Shown here: positions 24,582-29,967 of the stretch, one piece after another | Numbering within the stretch: the first letter of the stretch is position 1 | How the letters are laid out: the number at the start of each line of letters is the position of its first letter | Assembly (NCBI GenBank): GCA_964443875.1 | Contig: CAYUET010000035.1 | Coordinates: 1 to 29,967, forward strand | From: CAYUET01 sp964443875 | GTDB taxonomy: Bacteria; Auribacterota; JAFGBW01 | Direction: 5' to 3' | Length of the DNA stretch: 29,967 nt | Made by a program: the position numbers and the translations under genes | Notes under the pieces: model-generated | Databases searched by the model: none | What the model was told of the DNA's origin: nothing | The model's input: the letters and a program-made list of their open reading frames with translations, nothing else

Positions 24582-25134
24582 GGGATACCCTCTGTTCCAG
24601 GCTTTTCAGAGTTTCTGTCAGCCTTTTTTTGAAAGGTTCAAGAGAGGGCGTATAAACAGCCACCGGCATTTTAAAAAAATGGCTGATTTCTTCTAAGGTG
24701 TCTTTGGGGACTGGAATTAATCCTGTATCCAGATAAACAAGCTCCTTCTGGTTTTCATGCATGAATTCCGAAGCGGTTTCAGGGTCTGAAAAACCCAGGT
24801 GTTTCTGAAAAACCTCCTTCCAGCGTTTCGTCCATTCGGGCAGAAGTAGAAAAACTTTTTTATCCCGGAAGCGGAAGTAAAGCTCATCCCCCAGAAGCAG
24901 GTGAGCGCAGTTGACTGAAGGGGTTCTCAGACACGAAAAATTTTTTTCCATCTCCTTCATGTAGGGGTGGCAGTCTCCGTAAATCAGAAGGGCCGGGCTT
25001 TGCTCCTCCAAGAGTTTTGCTTCAAGGCAGGAGTAGAGTTTTTGAGGGTTCATGTGCAGCATGGAATCCATAAAGATGATTTTGGCCTCAGGGAAAAGAT
25101 CCCGGATAAGAGATTCTATTTCCAGTCTGAGCAC
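24571..25134 (-). CDS. DUF1638 family protein
   Basis: 187 residues from the first standard start (GTG). ALLIYGDCHPYM, TPSVNCAHLLLGDELYFRFRD and VFLLLPEWTKRWKEVFQKHL fit the DUF1638 pattern (a Cys near the middle, then LLLG and 'fLLPeWt.rW'). The family is found beside corrinoid proteins and URO-D/MtaA-type methyltransferases, as here; its role is unknown. Upstream of the GTG the frame stays open to 25168 and reads L-R-I-I-A-C-S, which resembles the usual DUF1638 opening. The true start may therefore be a rare codon such as ATT (25144-25146) or ATA (25162-25164), or the gene may be slightly truncated. It overlaps the kinase gene downstream. Confidence 0.75.
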   Translation of the reverse strand: MLRLEIESLIRDLFPEAKIIFMDSMLHMNPQKLYSCLEAKLLEEQSPALLIYGDCHPYMKEMEKNFSCLRTPSVNCAHLLLGDELYFRFRDKKVFLLLPEWTKRWKEVFQKHLGFSDPETASEFMHENQKELVYLDTGLIPVPKDTLEEISHFFKMPVAVYTPSLEPFKKRLTETLKSLEQRVSHGS

Positions 25135-25167
25135 GGAGCAGGCAATGATCCGGAGGTTTTTTATGAT

Positions 25168-26184
25168 TTATTCGGGATTTCTGATAAGGTCTGAAAGGGC
25201 TTTGATCCTTTCAGGCGGTGTTTCATAGGGAATATCGGCCCCTGAAGAGGCAAAAATATAGCAGGGGTCTTCTTTTCTGTCCTTCAGGATCTTGCGGGCG
25301 GCTTCAAGAACATGCCCGGTTTCTGTGCAGGCCAGGGTGGGTCCGTTCAGATTTCCAAGAATCAGGCGGCCAGGCCCCAGGATTGTTCTCGCTTCAGAGA
25401 GGGAGTCCCTCTGGTCAAAGGCAAAGGCAGCAACATTCGGCAGGGCGGTAAAATCGGGAAGCGAGGGAACCAGAGGGTTTCCCCCGTGATGAAAAACCAG
25501 AGGGCCTTTCACGGCCGTAAAGGATCGGGAAAGAACGGGCAGAATCTGGTCAGTAATCATTTGTTTATACATGAATTGGGGGTTCGTGAAAATGGAAGGA
25601 ATCCCGATAAAGGAAGCGCCGTCGGAAAAAAAGGCGTTTGCCAAGTTTATGAAATGCTTTCCAGTAACATGAAGGATTTCCAAGGCCAGAGGCGGATCCG
25701 TCACTAAAGTCTCTATCCATTGGTCGAGACCGAGAATCAGGGCAGGAAGATCAACCGGGGCCGTGAGGATGGCGCAGACAGGAACCCGGTCTTTGCAGGT
25801 TTTGGAAAGAAGGCGGATGGATTCCCGGATGAAAAAGAGGCTTTCATGAGTTTCCATATCAGGAACGGGCAGGGAGAAAAAATCGCTGGCCTTTGGAACG
25901 GCAGGCTTTTTGACATTGGGGGCATAATTCTTTAAAAAATGAAGTTCGCTGCCGAAGGCCTCGGCCTCATAGGTTAAAAGAAACGGGGCAAAAAGGATGT
26001 CGGGCGAAAATTCTTTGAGGATTTTTAATTGTCCTTCACAATAGTTTTGAGGATCTTTGAAATATTCTTTCACAGGGCAGCCGGTTAAGCGGGCTCCATA
26101 GAGGCTTAAGGTAAGGGTGAAGGGGGGACGTTCCTGTTTCTTCCCCTGCAGGGCAGATAAAACACGTTCAAGGGAGGAGGTCAT
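25168..26184 (-). CDS. URO-D/MtaA-fold protein lacking zinc-ligand cysteines
   Basis: 338 residues of the uroporphyrinogen decarboxylase superfamily, closest in layout to MtaA/CmuA-type methylcobamide methyltransferases: RVLSALQGKKQERPPF at the N-terminus, HHGGN at 232-236, LGNLNGP (276-282) and SGADIPYETPPERI near the end. In MtaA-type enzymes zinc is held by an H-x-C...C motif. Here the positions are His232-His-Gly234, and Ala316 in place of the Cys of the usual 'GCdIP'. Both cysteines are thus absent. It may use another chemistry, or act as a binding or sensing partner of the corrinoid protein encoded just upstream (ATGA overlap). HemE itself is unlikely from the context and motifs. Confidence 0.85.
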   Translation of the reverse strand: MTSSLERVLSALQGKKQERPPFTLTLSLYGARLTGCPVKEYFKDPQNYCEGQLKILKEFSPDILFAPFLLTYEAEAFGSELHFLKNYAPNVKKPAVPKASDFFSLPVPDMETHESLFFIRESIRLLSKTCKDRVPVCAILTAPVDLPALILGLDQWIETLVTDPPLALEILHVTGKHFINLANAFFSDGASFIGIPSIFTNPQFMYKQMITDQILPVLSRSFTAVKGPLVFHHGGNPLVPSLPDFTALPNVAAFAFDQRDSLSEARTILGPGRLILGNLNGPTLACTETGHVLEAARKILKDRKEDPCYIFASSGADIPYETPPERIKALSDLIRNPE

Positions 26185-26861
26185 GATTTTAAAGCCTCTT
26201 CCCAGAGGCGGTCAAACAGGGAGGGGGCATCCACCGCGTTGGCCGCAGTACCATCCCCGCCGATTTCCCTGACAAGTTCCGGTCGGATTTTGAAAACAGC
26301 GCCGCCCACCGCGAGTTTAATTTTTCCGTTAAGCCCGCGCCTTGAGATTTCCTCCCTTACCGAGAGAATGTTTTGGGCGGTGGTAAACATCATGGCAGAA
26401 ACGCCAATGACTTGGGCCTTGTTTTCCAGGGCTGTATCGACGAATTTTTCAGCCAAAACATCATTTCCGAGGTCAATCACTTTCCAACCTGCTGTCTGCA
26501 GAAAAATACCTACCATTTTCCGTCCCAGGGTATGGAAGTCATCTTCAATATTCCCGATAACGACCGGTCCTTTCAGAAGGGGAATGGATTGCTGCAAGGC
26601 CAGGGCCTTGCTCAGGGTGTCTTCGGTAATTTTTCCGGCCAGATAGCCGATGGCCAGGCTGATTTGTTCTGCCTCCCATTTTTTTCCGATGAGATCAAGA
26701 GTGGGTTCCAGAAGGTCTTTAATCGCGCTCGGGTATCCGTGTTCTTTGGCCCACTTGTCGATCAGCTCATTGGCTAAGCTGCGGTGACCGCAGAGAATGA
26801 ATTCAAAGAGAAGCTCAGAGGAGTGGAGAGAAAAGGAGGGGTTAGAATCTTTTTCATTCAT
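26181..26861 (-). CDS. Corrinoid (B12)-binding methyltransferase-associated protein
   Basis: 226 residues in the two-domain layout of MtaC/MttC-type corrinoid proteins. It has a helical cap domain (~15-90, with LLEPTLDLIGKKWEAEQIS) and a Rossmann B12-binding domain. The signature D-x-H-x-x-G is intact (Asp108, His110, Gly113), followed by the SxL-like GVSAMM and GG in LAVGGAVF. His110 would be the lower cobalt ligand. These proteins carry a methyl group on cobalamin between two methyltransferases. Here the only partner is the URO-D-fold gene overlapping its stop by 4 bases. No substrate-specific methyltransferase (MtaB/MttB type) is in the window. It is the first gene of the run, divergent from the Rrf2 regulator. 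Confidence 0.93.
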   Translation of the reverse strand: MNEKDSNPSFSLHSSELLFEFILCGHRSLANELIDKWAKEHGYPSAIKDLLEPTLDLIGKKWEAEQISLAIGYLAGKITEDTLSKALALQQSIPLLKGPVVIGNIEDDFHTLGRKMVGIFLQTAGWKVIDLGNDVLAEKFVDTALENKAQVIGVSAMMFTTAQNILSVREEISRRGLNGKIKLAVGGAVFKIRPELVREIGGDGTAANAVDAPSLFDRLWEEALKS

Positions 26862-27015
26862 AGGAAAACCCTTTTTATGAAGAAGGCATATCCAGGTTTC
26901 GCTTCCGTCATATCCGTGAAATGAAAATTTACTCTTAAAAGTGCGTTAAGGCAATCCCTTTTTCCTTCGTCCAGGCCGGATTAAAAAAGTCACAAAAAAT
27001 AAAATTTATATTGCC

Positions 27016-27040
27016 AAATGATATTAATTTAGTATCATTT
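27016..27040. promoter_or_regulatory. Palindromic operator at the Rrf2 start codon
   Basis: AAATGATA (27016-27023) and TATCATTT (27033-27040) form a perfect 8-bp inverted repeat with a 9-base AT-rich spacer, 25 bases in all, ending 4 bases before the ATG. The size and symmetry suit an Rrf2 dimer, so autoregulation is likely. TATATT at 27007-27012 just upstream could be a -10 box. The site could also affect the divergent corrinoid gene. The rest of the 26862-27015 spacer shows nothing I can support. Confidence 0.55.
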
Positions 27041-27044
27041 GAAT

Positions 27045-27452
27045 ATGAATTTATTAACGAGAGATACGGACTACGCAGTAAGAGCTCTTCTCTACCTGAT
27101 TAAAAAAGGGAAAAGGGTGTCCTCTTCTGAAATGGAAAAAGAACTGGCTTTGCCAAGGCCTTTTTTAAGGAAGATCCTTCAGACCCTTCAGAAGGGAGGC
27201 TATCTTCGTTCGGTCAAGGGCAATGAGGGCGGCTTTGAACTGTTAAGGGGGGCCACGGATATTCATGTGCTGGATCTTATCGGCGTTTTTCAAAAGGATT
27301 TTGAACTCTGTGACTGCCTGTTTAAAAAGAAAATCTGTCCGGACAGAAAAGGCTGCCCGCTCAGAAAAAAGCTTAAAAATATTGAAGCCTCAGTAAAAGA
27401 GGAGTTTCAATCCATAACCCTTCAGTCGCTTTTGGAAGCTTCGAAGGGATAG
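27045..27452 (+). CDS. Rrf2 family transcriptional regulator, Fe-S type
   Basis: 135 residues from ATG 27045; a TTG two codons upstream is possible but not needed. The winged helix-turn-helix opens TRDTDYAVRALLYL, with recognition part LALPRPFLRKILQTLQKGG and wing RSVKGNEGGFEL, all standard Rrf2. Cys89, Cys91, Cys98 and Cys104 (numbered from the ATG) lie where Rrf2 proteins such as IscR and NsrR bind an Fe-S cluster, so it should sense iron-sulfur status, NO or redox. The neighbouring hcp gene favours a nitrosative or redox-stress role. A perfect palindrome covers the start region. Confidence 0.88.
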   Translation: MNLLTRDTDYAVRALLYLIKKGKRVSSSEMEKELALPRPFLRKILQTLQKGGYLRSVKGNEGGFELLRGATDIHVLDLIGVFQKDFELCDCLFKKKICPDRKGCPLRKKLKNIEASVKEEFQSITLQSLLEASKG

Positions 27453-27485
27453 CCTGAATTTTGCGCATCGCGACAAATATTCGGG
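27453..27485 (+). repeat. Hairpin repeat element, copy B
   Basis: It begins directly after the Rrf2 stop codon. CCTGAAT (27453-27459) pairs with ATTCGGG (27479-27485). Inside are TTTGCGC and GCGACAAA. It matches copy C at 29475 base for base over TAGCC(T/C)GAATTTTGCGC and CAAATATTCGG, and shares GCGACAAA(T/A)ATTC with copy A at 11256. Confidence 0.6.
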
Positions 27486-27492
27486 ATGCAAT

Positions 27493-27517
27493 GCCTGTTT
27501 GACTCAGTAAAACAGGC
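27493..27517. other. Hairpin after Rrf2
   Basis: GCCTGTTT (27493-27500) pairs perfectly with AAACAGGC (27510-27517) around a 9-base loop. No clean T-run follows, so it is at best a weak terminator of the Rrf2 transcript. Confidence 0.4.
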
Positions 27518-27584
27518 TTGCGCAGATAAAAGGTTGCTTTTTGTTTGGATAGAAGATGGAATACAATTTGTACTTTATGATTAA

Positions 27585-27609
27585 AGTCATTAATAAGGCT
27601 GGAATGACT
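27585..27609. promoter_or_regulatory. Inverted repeat upstream of hcp
   Basis: AGTCATT (27585-27591) and AATGACT (27603-27609) form a perfect 7-bp inverted repeat with an 11-base spacer. The total is 25 bases, the same as the palindrome at the Rrf2 start. An overlapping ATGA-N6-TCAT lies at 27577-27590. It sits ~130 bases before hcp in an otherwise gene-free 289-bp spacer. I found no convincing -35/-10 pair there. Confidence 0.35.
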
Positions 27610-27741
27610 AATTTATTTGCCTTTAAAAGGATTTGAGTCAATTTTTTATGCGATATGCGGGATAGTAGACCGGGATAAAACGGGTCTGATGGAAGCCTTT
27701 AGGGACGAAGTCGGGCCGAACTTGAAACAAAGGAGGGAAAA

Positions 27742-29409
27742 ATGAGTATGTACTGTCATCAATGTCAGGAAACGGCGGGGAATAAGGGTTGCACGGTGAG
27801 AGGCGTATGCGGAAAGCAGGAGACAACGTCGAATCTCATGGATCTTTTGATTTACGTGCTGAAAGGGCTTTCGGATCTTATTCGCAAAAGCAGGCAGTAT
27901 AAAATAACCGATATTGAAAAGGCGGGATATTTTATTACGGAATGCCTGTTTACCACGATCACAAATGCTAATTTTGATGATCAGAGTGTTATCCGTTACC
28001 TGAAAGAGGCTCTTAAAGCAAGGGATGAGCTCAAAAAAAGTTTTTTAGAGGCTTATAAAAAGAAAAATGGAAAGGACTATTCTGAAGGCTTTCATGATGC
28101 TGTCACCTGGACTTCTTCAGATGTTTCAGAGTTTCATAAAAAAGCGCTGGAAGTGGGAATTCTTTCTACCGCGAATGAGGATGTGCGCTCCTTAAGAGCC
28201 CTTCTGGTATTTGGTGTGAAAGGAATTTCCGCCTACGCGCACCATGCCGGAGTTCTGAATTATCATAATCCGGAAGTCTATGAGTTTGTTGCCGATGCCC
28301 TAGCTTGCACGCTGGAGGACCTTTCAGCGGATGTGCTCGTAGGGAAAGTCATGCAGGCGGGGGAAGTGGCTGTAAAGACCATGTCCCTTCTGGATAAGGC
28401 CAATACAGAAACCTATGGGAACCCGGAAATCACAGAGGTCAATATCGGGGTGAGGAAGAACCCCGGGATTCTCATTTCAGGGCATGATTTAAAGGATATG
28501 GAAGAGCTTTTGAAGCAGACCGAAGGCACGGGGGTGGATGTCTATACCCACAGTGAAATGCTTCCTGCCAATTACTATCCCGCCTTTAAAAAATACAAAC
28601 ATTTTGTGGGCAATTACGGAAATGCCTGGTGGAAACAGGATGTGGAATTCGACTCCTTCAATGGGCCTATTCTCATGACGACCAACTGCATTGTGCCTGT
28701 TAAAGATTCCTATAAAAACCGAATTTTCACCACCGGAGCCGTGAGTTACCCGGGATTGAAGCATATTCCGGATAGGACAGTGAACGGACATAAGGATTTT
28801 TCGGAAATTATTGCCCTTGCCAAAACAAGTCCTTCCCCGACTGAAATTGAAAAAGGAACCATCACGGGCGGATTTGCGCATCATCAGGTCATGCAGGTGG
28901 CGGACAAGGTGGTGACAGCGGTAAAATCCGGAGCCATCAGGCGTTTTGTCGTCATGGCGGGCTGTGACGGGCGTCAGAAATCCAGAAGCTATTTTACGGA
29001 AGTCGCGGAAAAGCTCCCCAAAGACACCATCATCCTTACCGCGGGCTGCGCCAAGTACCGCTATATCAAGCTTGATCTGGGGGATATTGGCGGAATTCCC
29101 CGCGTGCTGGATGCCGGACAGTGCAATGATTCCTATTCTCTCGCGGTTATTGCACTGAAGCTCAAGGAAGTCTTTAATCTGAATGATATCAATCAGCTTC
29201 CCCTGTCCTTTGACATTGCCTGGTATGAACAAAAAGCCGTGGCTGTATTGCTTGCGCTTCTGTTCCTGGGAGTTAAAGGGATCCGTCTCGGGCCGACACT
29301 TCCCGGCTTTCTTTCCCCGGGGGTGGCGAAAGTCCTGGTGGAAAAATTTGGGATCAAGCTGATTTCAAATCCGGACGAGGACATTGCCTCCATGATGGCC
29401 GGGAAATAA
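27742..29409 (+). CDS. hcp: Hydroxylamine reductase / hybrid cluster protein
   Basis: 555 residues, full-length Hcp. It is a cytosolic enzyme with a cubane cluster and the Fe-S-O hybrid cluster; it reduces hydroxylamine in vitro and is considered a high-affinity NO reductase in vivo. The N-terminal cysteines are spaced C-x2-C-x8-C-x5-C (MYCHQCQETAGNKGCTVRG then VCGK), as in the form from strict anaerobes. Hybrid-cluster ligands are recognisable: His in GHDLKDME, Glu in THSEMLP, Cys in TTNCIVP, MAGCDGR, TAGCAKY and GQCND, and Glu/Lys in WYEQKAV. The AAAGGAGGG ribosome site is strong. Located after the Rrf2 regulator and closed by a strong terminator. Confidence 0.97.
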   Translation: MSMYCHQCQETAGNKGCTVRGVCGKQETTSNLMDLLIYVLKGLSDLIRKSRQYKITDIEKAGYFITECLFTTITNANFDDQSVIRYLKEALKARDELKKSFLEAYKKKNGKDYSEGFHDAVTWTSSDVSEFHKKALEVGILSTANEDVRSLRALLVFGVKGISAYAHHAGVLNYHNPEVYEFVADALACTLEDLSADVLVGKVMQAGEVAVKTMSLLDKANTETYGNPEITEVNIGVRKNPGILISGHDLKDMEELLKQTEGTGVDVYTHSEMLPANYYPAFKKYKHFVGNYGNAWWKQDVEFDSFNGPILMTTNCIVPVKDSYKNRIFTTGAVSYPGLKHIPDRTVNGHKDFSEIIALAKTSPSPTEIEKGTITGGFAHHQVMQVADKVVTAVKSGAIRRFVVMAGCDGRQKSRSYFTEVAEKLPKDTIILTAGCAKYRYIKLDLGDIGGIPRVLDAGQCNDSYSLAVIALKLKEVFNLNDINQLPLSFDIAWYEQKAVAVLLALLFLGVKGIRLGPTLPGFLSPGVAKVLVEKFGIKLISNPDEDIASMMAGK

Positions 29410-29426
29410 TCCAAAATCAGTCCCGC

Positions 29427-29459
29427 AAAAAAAGGCCGGTTTAAAACCGGCCTTTTTTT
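29427..29459. terminator. Rho-independent terminator after hcp
   Basis: A perfect palindromic stem GGCCGGTT...AACCGGCC (29434-29452) with a 3-base loop, preceded by seven A and followed by seven T. It starts 18 bases after the hcp stop and would work in both directions. Confidence 0.9.
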
Positions 29460-29474
29460 ATTCCGTGAGTTAGC

Positions 29475-29506
29475 CCGAATTTTGCGCGTCAGCGGCAAAT
29501 ATTCGG
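29475..29506 (+). repeat. Hairpin repeat element, copy C
   Basis: CCGAAT (29475-29480) pairs with ATTCGG (29501-29506), with inner GCGCGTCAGCGGC. It is nearly identical in sequence and orientation to copy B after Rrf2 (27453), and related to copy A near rnpB (11256). It follows the hcp terminator by 15 bases. Confidence 0.6.
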
Positions 29507-29539
29507 CTTAGTTCAAAAAACTCTTAATCGAACTGACGG

Positions 29540-29572
29540 AAAAAATTTTACCCGTTAAGGGGCAAATTTTTT
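29540..29572. other. AT-rich hairpin upstream of tRNA-Met
   Basis: AAAAAATTT (29540-29548) is complementary to AAATTTTTT (29564-29572), and inside CCC pairs with GGG. It could be a secondary terminator. Its function is not otherwise supported. Confidence 0.3.
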
Positions 29573-29584
29573 ATTTCAAACTGC

Positions 29585-29613
29585 TTGACCGGGTATATTT
29601 CCTGTGATAAACA
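29585..29613 (+). promoter_or_regulatory. Weak candidate promoter for tRNA-Met
   Basis: TTGACC (29585-29590) matches the -35 box at 5 of 6 positions. At 17-base spacing lies TAAACA (29608-29613), a poor -10 match. Transcription would start ~7 bases before the tRNA. Confidence 0.3.
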
Positions 29614-29625
29614 TGTCCCCATCAT

Positions 29626-29698
29626 GGCGATGTAGCTCAGTTGGTAGAGCAGAGGAATCATAATCCTTTTGTCCGGGGTTCGAGTCCCTGCATCGCTA
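29626..29698 (+). tRNA. tRNA-Met (CAT anticodon), elongator type
   Basis: A complete 73-nt cloverleaf. The acceptor GGCGATG pairs with CATCGCT (a G-U at the first pair), and the D arm is GCTC...GAGC with AGTTGGTA. The anticodon stem is GAGGA/TCCTT with loop ATCATAA (anticodon CAT), and the T arm is CGGGG/CCCTG with TTCGAGT. The GGAATCATAATCC anticodon arm is the form usual in bacterial elongator tRNA-Met. An initiator is excluded by the paired first acceptor position and the absence of three G-C pairs in the anticodon stem; tRNA-Ile2 is less likely. CCA is not encoded, and a run of eight T follows, which may end transcription. Confidence 0.92.
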
Positions 29699-29967
29699 TT
29701 TTTTTTCTTTCAGCCTCTTTTTTGTGCATTCTGAAAAATCCATGTCTTTGAGCGCAAGCTGCAAAACGGCGGTCTTCAATTTCTGTTCATCTCGGGGTTC
29801 TTTCACAATCGATTCCTCAAGTTTCGGAAGAATCTCTGAAAGCGTCTCATCGGTGAGGCTCCTGATTTCATCTGCAAAATTTTTTTTCACGAAAACAATG
29901 CTGTGGTAATCCAGGTAGACCCTTCTCCAGTCAGGATGTGCGGCGAGTTTCATCAGGGCTGAGGCTT
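29696..29967 (-). CDS. C-terminal fragment of a larger protein, possibly a membrane glycosyltransferase
   Basis: The reading frame stays open to the window edge, and an internal Met at 29953 has no clear ribosome site, so the gene probably begins outside the window. About 90 residues are visible. The stretch HPDWRRVYLDYHSIVFVKK resembles the 'gW..vY.D..a.vfv.r' closing motif often found after the membrane part of bacterial PMT-like glycosyltransferases. A Lys/Glu-rich helical tail follows. That family link is only an inference. Its stop codon overlaps the last three bases of the convergent tRNA-Met. Confidence 0.6.
   Translation of the reverse strand, partial: ASALMKLAAHPDWRRVYLDYHSIVFVKKNFADEIRSLTDETLSEILPKLEESIVKEPRDEQKLKTAVLQLALKDMDFSECTKKRLKEKK

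Noticed and set aside
28489..29232. Minus-strand 247-residue open frame inside hcp
   Set aside because: Antisense shadow of hcp; composition not protein-like.
1..29967. CRISPR arrays, insertion sequences, prophage or integrase genes
   Set aside because: No regularly spaced repeats, transposase or integrase motifs were seen.

Overview
The window (about 30 kb, no insertion sequences, no CRISPR) looks like chromosome from a Gram-negative, flagellated, probably anaerobic bacterium outside the best-known lineages. The Gram-negative call rests on a LolC/E-type permease with a LolD-type ATPase and on a small predicted lipoprotein. Motility is indicated by a FlaG-like gene behind a sigma-28-like promoter. 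Anaerobic life is suggested by a hybrid-cluster protein (Hcp), a corrinoid protein with a methyltransferase-fold partner, and a radical SAM enzyme. I cannot name the phylum from the sequence alone.

Layout: 1-1396 (+) is the end of a lipoprotein-export ABC transporter. 1521-2762 (-) is a GAF/HD-GYP signalling protein, divergent from two small flagellar-type genes at 2925-3732 (+). 3734-8172 (-) is a mutS-mutL operon. 8173-8528 is a spacer with a strong hairpin. 8529-10954 (+) carries gltX coupled to a WecA/MraY-type phosphoglycosyl transferase. A 50-residue candidate lipoprotein (11073) and RNase P RNA (minus strand, 11310-11693) follow. 11784-14062 (+) holds a GalE-type epimerase, a DnaQ-type exonuclease and a DUF3592 membrane protein, and then come ilvE (14191) and hrpB (15190).

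17680-26861 is the most unusual part: seven minus-strand genes, most of them overlapping or closely spaced. In transcription order they encode a corrinoid-binding protein, a URO-D/MtaA-fold protein lacking both zinc cysteines, a DUF1638 protein, a PAS hybrid histidine kinase, a GT1-type glycosyltransferase, an alpha/beta-hydrolase fused to a radical SAM/SPASM enzyme, and a large exported protein of unknown family. The first four are tightly coupled and may form a corrinoid-linked sensing or methyl-transfer module. The last three may modify and export a glycosylated product.

The right end (27045-29967) has an Rrf2-type regulator with a palindrome at its start codon, hcp with a strong terminator, an elongator tRNA-Met and the C-terminal end of a further minus-strand gene. 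A short hairpin repeat occurs three times in spacers (11256, 27453, 29475).
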